In this document: in pieces, positions 21,244-34,586 of the stretch
How the letters are laid out: every line of letters starts with the position of its first letter
How positions within the stretch are numbered: position 1 is the first letter of the stretch
From: Archegozetes longisetosus
Lineage: Eukaryota > Arthropoda > Arachnida > Sarcoptiformes > Trhypochthoniidae
Assembly (NCBI GenBank): GCA_018873245.2
Contig: JAEMBT020000009.1
Coordinates: 17,453,794-17,517,793 of the forward strand
Reading direction: 5' to 3'
DNA: 64,000 nt
Position numbers and translations under genes: made by a program
The notes under the pieces: model-generated
Databases searched by the model: none
What the model saw: the letters and a program-made list of their open reading frames with translations, nothing else
What the model was told of the DNA's origin: nothing

Positions 21244-22142
21244 TAATCGATTTATTATAAAATTTTGATTTTTATTACTTAAAATATTTATTATATTATA
21301 TTATTTGTTAAATCATTACTGATTTATTTTAAATTATTAATAAGTCAATTGTTTTCAATGTATTTGTTGCCAATATTTCCGCCATTTTTGTTATCATATT
21401 TATTTCAATTATTGCTATTATTATTACTTCAACGCTAAAATCATAGCGATTTGTGCAAACCATTACTTGTCTTGTCATTCAATTCCTGTAACTACGTTTC
21501 TCATTCGTGCCTTTTTGTTCCACCATTCAATGAGTTTTGCGCGTTTACAACGTATCAGATAGGTTTAATCTTTCGGATCAATTTAGCCTTTATGTCAAAC
21601 TAGTGTTGACTGACATCTACAGGATTCAATGCAATGCTTACGATCATGAATGAAAAGTCTATATTATTTTGAAATTGAATATCTGATTGAAAATATATCT
21701 GATTTTAAAAAATAGATCATATTAAGATAAATTAAAATCAATAAATCAAAATGCATGACATCCTATTGGAAATAAATAAAGAAATATTAAAAATTTGAGT
21801 GACAACCAAAACATAATCACAATTATTTGTCAACATAAATAGTGAATAAACTTTTGAGTCCCTTTGGCTCTAAAACTTTAACCAAAACTGGCGTTCATTG
21901 TACTTAATTTGACATAAGTAAGAGCTCGTTATTAGTGCCTCAGTTAACGCTTATCTCAATTCAATGCAAGCATTTAATCATTTGCTATCATTTTTACCAC
22001 AAATTGAAATGTTCTCAAAATTAAACCACATTTTCATAACTTATTAAATAAAACATTAATTTGATTAGAATATAGAAATGACATTTGATCTGAAAAGTTG
22101 TGATAAACTAATGAAAGTATTTGTGATTTTAATGTAATAATA
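21244..22142. promoter_or_regulatory. Shared upstream region of two divergent genes
   Basis: 899 bp separate the start codons of the minus-strand DIDO1/pps-like gene and the plus-strand DOCK gene. The region must hold both promoters and 5' leaders. I see no clear TATA box or repeated motif and no coding exon. Upstream non-coding exons of either gene cannot be excluded. Confidence 0.5.
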
Positions 22143-25100
22143 ATGAAAGAAAACAGTTTTTGGATAACATTAAACAGTAAACAATTAGCTATTGGTATGT
22201 TTTCTCTTAATAACAATACATTTCAATATTAATCATTTAATTTTTGATCAAATTATTATTAATGTAAAACTCATTATTATTTTTATAGCTATTCATAATT
22301 ACAAAAGCAATTGTCCACATTCTCTTCAGTTGAGTGTTGGAGAATTGGTTGTCATTCTTCAGGAATGCAATGGTTTGTCATCTTATAATATTTTTATATT
22401 TGCTAATATTTCGCGAATTATTAATTATTATTATCTGTTTTGTAAACTAAAGGCTGGTATCGCGGATATTCTCAAAGAAATATCGGAAAATTAGGAATAT
22501 TTCCGTCAAATTTTGTTCAGATAAAAGCATTTAAATCTGAAAAAAATTGGTACGCATTCAAAGTTTCGTTTGATTAGCTAGAATTAAATGGGATAATGTT
22601 TGAAATTTTTATCCTGATTTCGATATAATTATCTATTTCTGGTTTGAAGTTTTCAATCTTAATAAGCAGTAAACATTTTGATTTCAGTGATAATCTGATG
22701 CCACTCGAAGATCCAGTTTCACTGGAAGTGGTATCAACATTACGCGAGTGGTTCACTAAATGGCGTCAATTATACTTAAATCGAGATAATAATAAATTTG
22801 AATCGATACGTATAGCAATGATTGAATTGATAGAATGGCGAAAACAATTGATATCGTCTGCCTGTACCAGTGAAATGGCCAAAAGCTTAAAAGCACAAAT
22901 AGTGACAAAAATCGATTGGGGAAACGATTTACTGGGACTCGATTTTGTCCCTAGAGTTAACTATGAGCTAATAGATCCAGAATCCAAATCTCCACTCGAG
23001 TTACTAGACATACACTTAACTCAACAGATGAACAGCATATCCAATGATAGTAAGCTAACAGTTAAAAGCAATGATAAGTCACAGAAAATTCATTTTAAGC
23101 TCAGTATTCGTGAGGCGAATTTTTTCAATTGTGACGATCAAATACAGATCGACTTTTCACTATTCGACGGCAACGATTATGTTACAGAAAAGTTTTGCTA
23201 TAAACCAAATGCTAAGCTAAATAATGTAATATTCACTGATTTGTCGTCGAAGAATATATCAACAGAATCTCTACAGCTTTGCGTGCAAGTCTGGCGTTTC
23301 GGTAAGATGTTAGTAAACGAAGGACGCGGTAAGTCATTTCAAGGAGGTGGCCATTTCAAGCGAGCCCTGGCATTCAATTTGATACCTATTTGTGACTTAA
23401 CACGAGACGCGGACATAGCTCTAAAGCTATACGATGGAGATTTGGCTAATAATTTGGATATTCTATTGCGTAAACAGACCAATAAACTGACACATTCCCA
23501 AAATATAGTATTACTTGTCACTTGTAAACTACTTGTTGATGAACTACCCATCAACATGTTGGAGTCGCCCAATACTTGTATTGCACTTACCAGAAGTTTT
23601 GGTGATATTATCTCTGCTGGACATGTCAGAAATGATTTGTATTTAACTTTAGAAACTGCAGATTTTGAAAAAGGAGGTAATACTTAGTTCTTAAATGAAT
23701 TTCAGTTTAAGTTTAAGACATATTTATTGCATGTTTGAGTGAAAGAGTTTTTGTTGAGATTCGGTGTACTTTTAGATAACATTTAATATGTAATGAATTA
23801 ATTTTAATTTCAGGTAAGGCAATACCAAAAAATATAGAAGTGTCAACATGTCTGGTAACTGAAAATGGAATCCATGAAAAAGCAATTTCGGGTGGCGTTA
23901 ATGATGATAGACTGACATACTATCGCTCACATGTTTTATATCATCAAAATTCTCCAAAACTGAGTGAACACATGAAAATACATGTACCGCTTGATCTGTT
24001 CGAAGGAGCGCACATCAGATTCGAGTTTCGTCACTGTTCCTCTAAAGAACGCGAACGTAAACTATTGGGTTTTGCATTTCTGCCTCTGGCCGACAATCTC
24101 GGAGCGTGTATTGCAGACGGAGACCACGAGCTCTACATTTATAAATGTGATGACATTAGAAAACTGGATGATGTCAATCATTACATATTCATTCCTTGGG
24201 GACCAAAAGACTCATTGTCTGCATCGACAAGTGGTCACTATTCGCGTTCACCAAAAGAAGTTTGTCACGTCAAGACAGTTCTGGTATCGTCTAAATTGAC
24301 TCAAAACAGTGATCTTTTATCACTACTTAAATGGCGAACAAATCCCGAACACGTAAGTGATGCGCTTCAACGAGTCATGAGAATTCCAGGCGAAGAATTG
24401 GTCAAATTTCTCGAAGATGTTTTGGACGCTTTGTTCGCTCTGTTCGCCAACAATGACGGCTCTTCTACGACACATACGGGACTTGTATTTAAAGTCTTGA
24501 TACATATATTCACGACATTGGCTGAGCCACGATTCGTGTCATACGAACCGGCACTCGATACTTATATTGAATCTCAATTTTCTGCAGCTTTGGTACATCG
24601 AGGTCTAGTTTCATGTGTTAAACAATGCGCTGAATTGGTGACAGTGCCCGATAAAAGAGAACCAATACTCAAATGTATGCGCGTCTTATCATGGCTTATC
24701 AAGTTCATAATACAATCGAGAATTTTGTATACGAGAGCTACGGGCCATAATGACGATAACGATAACTTTCGCGGAGATCTGTTTACCCTTTACGGTGCTT
24801 TGAATCGAGTTTTGTCGCTTGAAAGCAAAGGTCAGTAAAGAATTTTTATAATTCTGATCATTTAAAATATTATTAACTTGTTATCTGGATTAAGGTTCAA
24901 TTGAAGATAACATAACTTCGATACAAGAAGCGATTCTGTTGAGTCTTCCGGTAACTTTTCCGCAATTGATTCGTGTGCTAAATGTGATGAATTTATCGAA
25001 ACTTATCAAGATGATAATCAATTCAGTATTCGATGGAAATAACAAGATAATTAGGGCCAAACTGTTGGCCATTCACGAGACAGTCAAATGCGATATGATT

Positions 25101-28100
25101 TGGAACGACGACGAGTCACGCTTTGAACTGCTCGACACTATTATACGACAGCTAGTATTACATATCTCTCAAAAGGAAACTCTACCAATACTGCGACACA
25201 TAATCATTCACCTGCGTAGAAGTGGCAGTTCCCGTGATACAGAGATGCTATCAATTGGTGCTCTCGATGTTATGGTGGAACATATCATCGAACTGTCTGA
25301 TGTTAATCAAAGTGATACTCATTATCTGTCATCATTTATCACTTGTTTTATCTCACTTCTGGAGCGTATGAATGAAAACGATTTCATTCAACTATTCGAA
25401 ATACGATCTCATCGACAACGAAAAGAGCTCTTATGCCATATATTTGGTGCATTCCACGCTACTCTGAACCACTTCCCTGACACATGGGTTGTTATGAAGA
25501 TGGCTGTGAACCACATAATTTTATGCTCTCTCCAAGAATTGTGTGCAATAATGTCTCGAGACTTTCTCGGTGTCAACTTTGATATAATAGTTTGGCGATC
25601 GTTCTTCTCGCTTGCAATCAGCTTCCTGACTCAACAAAGACTTCAGTTGGAGTCGTTTTCAATAATAAAACAACAATCAATAATTGAACGTTACGGAGAT
25701 ATGAGAGTTTTGATGGGTTTCCAATTGGTTGCGTGTTGGGAACAATTGGGAGTCTCTAAAATAGATTTCATTCCTTCATTGGTCTCACCTTTTCTTGAAG
25801 TAACTCTTGTGCCTGAATCCGATTTACGGAAGGCGACTATTCCTATCTTTTACGATATGATTGACGTTGAATTCAATGCAAACGGAAATTTCAAACAGGT
25901 ATTAGTTGAATACTTTAGATTAGAAGTCTGAGATGTGATGCACGCAAAGACCTTATGATACTGTATAGTATAGAAAGTTAGGTAAAGTAAGCATTCTTAT
26001 CAGCATGTGTTTTTTATAATTTTATTTGTAAGTTCTTTCTAACCTAATCAGCACGAAATGCGATCTTTGTTTAACTCTAAAGCTATAAAGATTTTATCCT
26101 GATGCTTACTAATAATAACAAATAAATAAAGAACAGCATCATAAATTTTACCTAACTCAATTCCAACTTAATTAAATTAAATTAAATTCTGAGTTTGATT
26201 TCAAATGACTGAACTAGAATTATTGGGGTAATATATTGTTACGGTCGTCATTCAAACTACAACTAAGCTAACTTTTCAAATATCTTGAATTGGCAATAGG
26301 TTGAATGCGCGTTAATCGATAAATTGGACATACTTGTGAACAATGGTGCAGGAGATGTAGAGTTCAGGCAACTCTTATCTGCTATGTAAGTCATTATTCT
26401 ATCATATTTTTGTTCACTATTACTTACATCAATTTCTGATTAATTGCTGCCAAAGGAATAATATAAGACAATTGTAAGACTCGAACTGTCAAATGACTAA
26501 CCTTTTCTCTACTAATAGATTTATTATAGGTTTTAATAATAATTTCTCATTTCGAATAGCCTCAATGAAAAGTTGATGACACAAAACCCCTTATGGCGTG
26601 AAGAGGGACTTCGATTGATAGCTTCTCTATCAAAACTTCTGTCTCTATTAATCGATTACCGGACAGTAATGAACGGCGACGGCGACCGTGTCTTAATGTG
26701 TACCTACGCTTTGCTGCGTTTCTATCGCGATGAAATCGTCTCAGCAAACAGGACCGCGATTATGTTGAGATATATCGAGAAATTGTCTTCACTTCACGTG
26801 CCTTTAGGCAATTTCGCTGAATCTGCGTTTACTTTGCAATTGCACGCAAACCTATTGTCATGGGATGGCAGTGACTTGCAGAAGAAGGAAGCTCTATACC
26901 AGACAATAATAGATTATTTTGATCGCGGCTCGTGTTGGGAAGAAGGTGTTAAGATGTGTAAGGAGTTGGCGCCTGTTTATGAAAAGTCATTTTCCTTAGA
27001 GAAATTAAGTCGTATTCTTAAAACACACGCGGGCTTTTTGGACAAAATTCTTACTAAATTGAGACCAGAAAACGAATACTTTCGTGTTGGGTTTTATGGA
27101 CTTGATTTTCCAACATTTTTGCAGGTACTTTAATGATTGATCAACTTATTTTGAGTGAACCAACAGATTAAGGTATTGTTTGACTTTCGTTTACAAAATA
27201 GAATCGAGTCTACATTTTTCGAGGTCTTGAATTGGAAAAAATTGGTGCTTTTACACAACGAATGCAATCAGAGTTTCCTTCAGCTCAACTGATGACCAAA
27301 AATGTTCCACCAGATGAAAGTATAACTGAATCTCATGGACAATGTATGTCAAACTGAAAGCTAACTTGATTTCAATCTAATGTGTTTTGAATTGAATTTC
27401 TCCCCTAACTCTAGACATTCAAGTGGTAGCTGTAAAACCAGTTCCTGAACCACCATTCATTCCCAAAAGTGAGTTCGCACAAGTACCCGATAACGCTCTG
27501 GCTTACTATAACACAAACTGTGTTCGCAAATTCATTTACGATCGACCCGTACAAAGAGCTCCGTTTGATCCAAACAATGAATTCAAGTCATTATGGATCG
27601 AAAGAACTTGTTGCACAATTGAACACCAATTGCCTGGGGTCTTGAGAATGTTTGAAGTGGTATCCACTCAAGTCAGTCAAGTGTCACCGATAGAACACGC
27701 GTGTGAGACAATCGAAAATATGAACAATGAATTGTCGAAACTGATTTCGAATTTCACGATCGAAGGCAAGAACGAGTCAATATCTCCACTGTCTATGCGA
27801 TTACAGGTATTAAAAGAGTAAAACTATGACTAATGGGAAGCTTACGATTTGTTTTTTTCAATTTCACTTAAGGGCGTTCTCGAGGCAGCAGTTAATGGAG
27901 GTGTCGCTAAATATATGGATGCATTCCTCGTGCCATCCTTTATAGCCTCAAACCCTAATTATTCAAACTTTGTAATGCGCTTAAAGGCAGGAATTGCACA
28001 TCAAGTCCGTATTCTTGAGGGAGGACTTACGCTACACGGAAGATTAGCTCCAGTGGCAGTGCGTCCACTTCACAGTCGATTAGTTGAAAGATTTACATCT

Positions 28101-28589
28101 ATGAGAGCTCATATTCATCAGTCAAATATCGATAATCGACCATCGATTCTATCACAACCATTGCCTCCGATCCCGATCGATAAGAAACCAGTAGCAGATG
28201 TGCCACCAATTTATGGCCAAATGATTGAAGACAATATCTATTCTGTGCCACAAGATAACTCAAACCCGTCGAGACCGCGAAGCGCTGGGTTTGAGAATGG
28301 AAACGGAAACGCGCGCGTCCAAAGATCTCGATCTATACCGCGCTCGCACCCAATCAATAATATAAGCAATATAACAAACTCTGGACCACCACTTCCTCCG
28401 CGTTCATCAACTCTGGAGAGAGCCAATCACAGCAATAATGAAAAGCCTGCTTTGCCAAAGCGTGTCAGAAAGTGTTCAAATGAATTAGAGTACAAACTGA
28501 TTGATATTGATATCGATTCAATTCCTTCTCCGCCACCATTTGCTATGAAACGGTTGGAATGTGACCATAATACTAGTCTACTTGATTAA
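22143..28589 (+). CDS. spg: DOCK3/4-type (sponge) Rac guanine-nucleotide exchange factor
   Basis: A dedicator-of-cytokinesis protein that activates Rac-type GTPases through its DHR-2 domain. Eleven exons: 22143-22194, 22289-22372, 22453-22549, 22688-23676, 23814-24830, 24895-25898, 26300-26385, 26560-27124, 27202-27343, 27415-27806, 27873-28589. GT..AG junctions and phases all close, giving 1,714 aa. The N-terminal SH3 is at about 17-75 (LQLSVGELVVILQECNGWYRG). DHR-1 (C2-like, phosphoinositide-binding) is at about 393-580 (VRNDLYLTLE, GAHIRFEFRHC). The helical middle ends in YGDMRVLMGF and PFLEVTLVPESDLR. DHR-2 is at about 1085-1560, with the late motif GVLEAAVNGGVAKYMDAFL. The tail has SH3-binding motifs (GPPLPPRSS, KPALPKR). 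DWGNDLLGLDFVPR after the SH3 fits DOCK-B (DOCK3/4, fly sponge) better than DOCK1/2/5. At 1,714 aa it is shorter than vertebrate DOCK4 (just under 2,000), mainly in the tail. Very short exons 1-3 split the SH3. Confidence 0.93.
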
Positions 28590-28752
28590 TAAGCTTTAAC
28601 TCTCTCTTTCTCTCTTTCTCTTTATTATTTTTACATCTTTTTAAAAATGAGAATATGAGTGTTTTTTATTTGATTTTATTTATATGAAACTATTTATTGC
28701 TCGCTTTTGTAAGTTTTGTGATAATTATTATTTGTAATGTTTGTATCGATGT

Positions 28753-28758
28753 AATAAA
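28753..28758 (+). terminator. Polyadenylation signal of the DOCK gene
   Basis: AATAAA about 164 bp past the stop at 28589, after a CT-rich 3' UTR stretch (28602-28623). Confidence 0.5.
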
Positions 28759-29074
28759 TTACTTTTATTCGATGTAATTTAGGTAATTTTAATAACTTTT
28801 GAATCAATTTTTCTTCAAGATCGTGATGTAAATTTAAAATTTCTACTCAAATTCAAGCATTTTCTTATGAATAAAAACATTTTAGACTTAAGATATGATT
28901 GTTTTAATATTAAGCTTTCGAGTCACCTTTGCCTAAAATCAGATCATAGTCTTGAAGTCAACTTTTGAACTCAAATTCAGCATAAGTTTGAAGGATAGCC
29001 TTAGTACTTAGTGATAAACATCAGCTCAGTTACCTTTGGTTTGAGCTGAGCAAAGCAGGAAAGTGGTTGTCCGG

Positions 29075-29780
29075 AGATCCTATGGGGAGTTGGCCCCCTG
29101 TGAAATATATCATGTTATATATCAATCGAAGGCTCTCGTCAAGCTGAGCAATAGTCTTACTGATCAGATTAAAGTCGGTCCATAGGTTTAAAAGTTACAG
29201 GCGAGAAACGGTTAACATTGCCGTATATATGAAAGTGTGTTACATCTTTGTAAACCCTTATGAGTAATATACCAGCTGAAATGATTGCTTTTGATCAGCT
29301 AAAATACCATTGCTTATCTACTCATCTAGTACTCTTACATATGAAAAAAGCTTTCGCCTTTTCTCGACCCTTAATACATATTGTTACGAGTAGAACTTTT
29401 TGGATTATCATACTAGGCTATGTGATTCTACAAAAGCATTGATGAGCTACTCGTAACAATATGTATTAAGCGTTGAGTTTAACGATTAAAGATTTTCAAT
29501 CTTTAGAAAACATACTCAACAACAGAACGTGAGTTTCATTCTATCGTTGAATACACTTGGTTGCTGTGACTCAACATACCAAATCTCATAATTCTATGTT
29601 TAATAGTTTTAGAGTTATAAGCTCCCAAAGTTTTAGAGTTTTTGGGTTTTCACACCTTCTGACGTGAGATATGAAAAAATTCAGGTGCTATTATACTTCA
29701 TTGGACCACCTCTATATATTGGTAAAGTCACCATGTCCGAACGCCGCCGGGAACCAACTCACTATGGATGTCGGACAAGC
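29075..29780. mobile_element. TIR element family, copy 2 (706 bp)
   Basis: Second copy of the element at 9594-10327, in the same orientation and alignable end to end. The left end GGTTGTCCGGAGATCC and the right end GGATGTCGGACAAGC are inverted repeats. Inside it, 29370-29393 and 29447-29470 are a perfect 24-bp inverted repeat (CTACTCGTAACAATATGTAT core) around a 53-nt loop. The corresponding arms in copy 1 (about 9914-9938 and 9988-10013) are diverged. It has no transposase. The short frames inside (29260-29442, 29664-29852) are not conserved as proteins. Confidence 0.78.
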
Positions 29781-30141
29781 TCTTTTAGTCTAAGATTTTT
29801 AAATGATCTAGATTTCAATCATATTTTGTTTTTTAGAATTATGTGTAATTAAAATATCAAACCATTATATTAATGTTGATTCCGAATCAAAGTATTTAAA
29901 ATTTGAGTTCAAACACACTAAACTTCTTTTGAGCTAAATTATTCAATATCTAATTCTACCTTAAAGTTAAAATGTTTTAAGATAGTTTTACACGAGCCAT
30001 TATTGGAAAATATTAGATTTAAACTAAACCTCATTATACTACACAGCATATTATTTATGGCTATTTCATAAAAGTGTCAAACTTCTATTGGATAAATGGT
30101 TTAAGAAATAGTAAACTCTAACAAATTTCATAAACTATTAC

Positions 30142-31090
30142 TCATTGAGCAGAGCTGATGTCTAACATTATTGGTATTAAATTGATATAATTGTAGATTG
30201 AACTAGACCCCGACACGTCACACGCGCAATTGTATGTGCGTATGATTGGGCCGGTGCGAAACGGTTGTAAGAAAGTTAACGGATGCGAGCAAGTGTCAAC
30301 GTAATCTTTTCCAAGAACAATATCTGTATGATAATTTCTCATCCAATTTCTACGCCTTTTGAATGCTTAAAAATTGAACACCAATGAAAAACCAAGAGTT
30401 TTAACCTTTCAAAAGATCGCTTTTTAATGCAATATCCGTAACAAAAATTAAGATTATTGTTGAATTAATGCACGAAATTTTATTCCGAATTTGAAGAATC
30501 ATAAACATAGCATGATGCGGATATCCTCTTTGATCTCGGTGTAAATGTGAGCAAGTGCAAGCACAGAAGTTTTGACGATATCAGACTCTACATTGAACTG
30601 GTGATAAAACATTCGAGTCCCAGGTGTTCGTCATTTTTTAGAATCAAAACTTCACTGAACTCAAGTTCAAAAGAAAGATTAGTGGTTTGTTGTTGCCAAT
30701 GCCGTAACCAGCAATTTAGCTAGGTGTGAAGCAGATTTAGATTTAATTGAAATGGTAAGGAAAATTGATAGAATTAACACATTTTATTACCTTTAAACCA
30801 AATAATCAAATTTAAGACATAATTTGTCAAAATATTTAATTATCTCTAATAATACACTGAAATAGTGAACAGTATGAGAACTTTTGGTGAAGTACGTGCC
30901 TCCTGTGTCCATACCAGCTATGACTGTGATAGTTGCAAGATAAAAAATAATAAAACTTATAGGATTCAGTGCGATGCTTTTAATCAAGTTGAATGTCTGC
31001 TAGTCAGCGATAGTACGTAGGAGTGTCGAACCATCACTAATATTAACACCAGCAAAAGTGGAGCATGTATTGCACTACTAATCAGATTTT
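30142..31090 (-). other. Possible unidentified exon cluster, perhaps decayed
   Basis: Several minus-strand segments look more protein-like than the surroundings and are locally richer in GC. From high to low they are: about 31063-30810 (VNISDGSTLLRTIAD, a stop or possible acceptor at GACTAG, then TFNLIKSIALNPIS and AGMDTGGTYFTKSSHTVHYF); about 30610-30490 (MFYHQFNVESDIVKTSVLAL); and 30342-30142 (MRNYHTDIVLGKDYVDTCSH, ending in a Cys-containing stretch and a stop). I could not link them with consistent splice phases and do not recognise the family. They could be exons of a small gene, a relic, or chance. Confidence 0.25.
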
Positions 31091-32320
31091 GATGCTTTTT
31101 AATTCAATTTAAGTTTATGTAACTTCAATAACAGAGTGATGGTCATGAAATCAAAATCAATTTGAACTCTTATCGCTACTTTAATAAAGTTTTATAAGCC
31201 TTTTACTAACTTGAGCAGATTCGTTAACTTTGTCCGTAAAGTTTGACTCGAGCCATGAAATAAATTGAAATCAAACCGAATTACAAGAGCCCATCTATGG
31301 ATATGAGTATTTAAATATTTTATGAAATCATTGTTAAAAGTTTGGGAATTGGGAAAAAGTTTGAATTTATTATGAAAGAAAAACAAAAGTTTAATACTGA
31401 ATAAGTTCAATGAAAATCATATTTAGATTACTTTTTATTACATGTAGTCGTCAGAATCGTTGGCATAATCATCGAATATTCTTACATAATACTAGTAAGA
31501 GAATAGCGATTCAAACATAAAAATATGAGTAATAATGTGAGCCTTATTTGTATAAATCGTCTCAATAACAAGTGTTGTACTCAAACAACGGAATTGAGAT
31601 AAGCATATGTTCTGATGTAATGACAAAATTAATGGATTCATTTCTACAATGAGAATAAACAGTGAAATATATTTAATGAACCATCGCTTAGAGTTTTCGT
31701 ATACGAAGCATAGAGTTAGTACTAAAAATATTTTAGGGCAGACACACCTTTTCTCATAGGATATAAACAATTTTCGTCAACAAAACCAATGGTATCCAAT
31801 AATGACTTTTGAATCAAAAACTAACTCAAGAAAATGAAGTTATAAGAAGATGAAGTTAAAGTGAATGTAAAATGGCAGTTGAATTAATAGGTAAAAAGTT
31901 GTAAAGATTTAGATTTGATACATACAGTATAGAATACACTGAACAGACCCTTTTTGTTAGTAAATTATACAACTTTTATGTAATGCATTATATAATATGA
32001 TTAGATCAAAGAGAGAACTGCTTTTGCGATAATAAATAATTCACATCACATACCATCTGAAATGAGTGGAAATTGTTGTGCTTTTATGAATCACATCGTT
32101 TATTAGAAATAGAAGAATAAAAGTAAAATAGATCTAAAAGCCAGTTATCAACTCAAAAATTACCGAAACCTCACATCTCTCATTTAATAGTATCGCGAGT
32201 CAATTCTGTGAACTATATTCTAAACAAATTGCTGCTTTATTAGGGTAGTTATTAGCTTTGAATTTATTTTAGTCAGTTTAATTGAGCAGATTGTTCACTT
32301 TTAACTTTATTGCTAGAAGT

Positions 32321-32400
32321 ATTCAGACCGACGAAGCTTCGTCAATTTTCTATTAAATATATTCAAACTGACGAACATTCGTCAACTTTCCATTAAATGC
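32321..32400 (+). repeat. 40-bp tandem dimer with GACGAAnnTTCGTC palindromes
   Basis: Two head-to-tail 40-bp units, 32321-32360 and 32361-32400. Each contains a 14-bp palindrome, GACGAAGCTTCGTC or GACGAACATTCGTC, followed by AATTTTCTATTAAAT-like sequence. The GAAnnTTC core is the heat-shock-element dimer motif, but no gene is evident nearby. Confidence 0.7.
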
Positions 32401-34556
32401 TCTCGAAAAATCCTATTATATTAAAATTAGTCGATGGTAAACATGAGGTCGTTTTCTTGCTTCAGAATTTAATCTTAGATTTATGAAAATTTATTATCTT
32501 TAAATACTAGTTACCATTTTTCAAAAGGCTATTGTTTTGCTATGGTAAATTAACGTTTTATGCAAATTATTCATTAAAATAATTTTTGAAATGTGAGCTT
32601 ACAATCTAATGTCTAGTTTATAATACTTTTAGAAGCATAAAATTAATCTTTATATGCGTCACAACGAATAGATATGTATTTTGAATGCCTTTATTCAAAC
32701 ACATGTATTCATTCAACTATAAAGCCTATTGACGTTACACCATAGCAGATAATATGATCAGAGCAAACAATATAATATAAGCGATGAATCGATGAATACA
32801 ACAATTATCATATATTTTATGTGATATTTACTGCCGTATCCATTGTTTTGAGGGTCATTTTTGGAAAAATGAAGTAAATTGCTCTATCATTATGCAATCA
32901 AGTATTTAATAACCACTTATTACGTCAAATACATTCAATTAATTTCTAAATTAAATTTAACTTTACTTTCTCTCAAATAGGATTGTGTAATGTTTAATTA
33001 AATTGAAGTTTAGCGAAGCCTTAAAATTTAGGTGTTATCATGAATTGATGTCGTTAACAATTCGGATGAAGATGTTAAGAAGCATACTCTATATGAAGCA
33101 TTTATTGCCTTCTGTACACTAAGATATTTAGGTGAACATAAAAATATGTCAATATTGTTGAAATACTGAGTAATCGATGCAGTTATGAGTTCTTTTACTA
33201 TCAAAATATTAGTTTATAAATAAGTTATTATCAGATAAGAGCCTATAATCTCATAAATTGAATGAGTAATGAATTTCTTCTTTGAGATGTTCAATAAGAC
33301 TTCAGCCCTTTTGATGTACAAATTTTTGAAAAGCTTACAGAAGACAGTAGACACTTCATAAGTTTTAATTGATTGACGCAATCAAAAAATTAATTTTCAT
33401 TAAACTTATAGGGATTTAATTAACTAAATCATTCGATTCTGTTTGAATGAATTTTTTCAAATCTGTAGACTTAACACTATTGTAAAACGTTATTTGAATG
33501 TATAAGGTATCGATTGGTTAGTTTGATGCTTTGATCAACTTACAGAATATAAGAATATCAGACCCCAGAATCAATCTGACAGATTTGATCACAGACAGAA
33601 CAACAAAATGATTTGATCTGTTCGAAGATAAAGAATAAAACAATGATTTAATAAACATAGAAGATATTGTCATAGAAATATTGTCAAAACATAGGTAGGC
33701 GTAAGATTTTCGCATTAGTCTGATGGTTATCAAAGTAATTTGATCTATAAAGAAGAGACACCAAAACAACTCTTATTATAATAAATAAGTTTTGAGTAGC
33801 CTTAAAGTGCTCAGCATCACAGATATTACGCATAATTGATTTACAGTGACACGAGAAGTTTGACAAGTTTAGGAAGACATAGAATAGTAAATAGAAGTCG
33901 ATAAGCTTGAAGACTGTATGCATGTCAATCCATTTTGTTATTCTCCAACGGCCAGTAAAGATCATTTCTTTTGCTGTTTGTGTTTTTCTTTAGTTATCAT
34001 GATCTACAAACAACATATTGCACTCAAAACTTCGAGGAAGAATATAAATGTTTGTTCAAACTGAACAAAGTATGAGCGCTAACATATTTTAATGAAAAGA
34101 GTGTATCTAGCATAAATTTCCACTAAATCTTACAGCAGTTGTACCAATACTATATTTCACGCTTAAATCAATAAGTTTTATGGCTTTATCTATAAGATAT
34201 TTATCTATAAAATCTCGTAGACTTTGCAATTTCATTCATTCCATCCAATTAGACTAATGAAAAACATTTGTCATATTACTCACTGTTGTCAAGCAATTCG
34301 TCTCAAACAAAACAATACATCTCAAACTAATTTATCGAGCAAAATATAGTGTTGAATAATTTATTTGTCAACAGTTTTCAACTTAGTAAGAAGAATCAAA
34401 TTTGAAATCAAAATTTAGTGTTGACGATTTTTGTATCGATTAGAAGTTTAACATAAAACATATAAGTAGTTACAAGTAATAAATATATTTGTAACTGAAA
34501 TTTAGAAATCAATTTTGTAAATCCTTATATTTATTATAATAATACAATACCTAAAA

Positions 34557-34586
34557 GAATAATAAAGAATAATAAAGAATAATAAA
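34557..34586 (+). repeat. 10-bp microsatellite-like repeat
   Basis: About three units of GAATAATAAA. Confidence 0.7.

Noticed and set aside
33518-33965. Two overlapping minus-strand frames of 83 and 93 codons
   Set aside because: No family resemblance, AT-driven composition rich in Ile, Phe, Asn and Ser, and no splice context.
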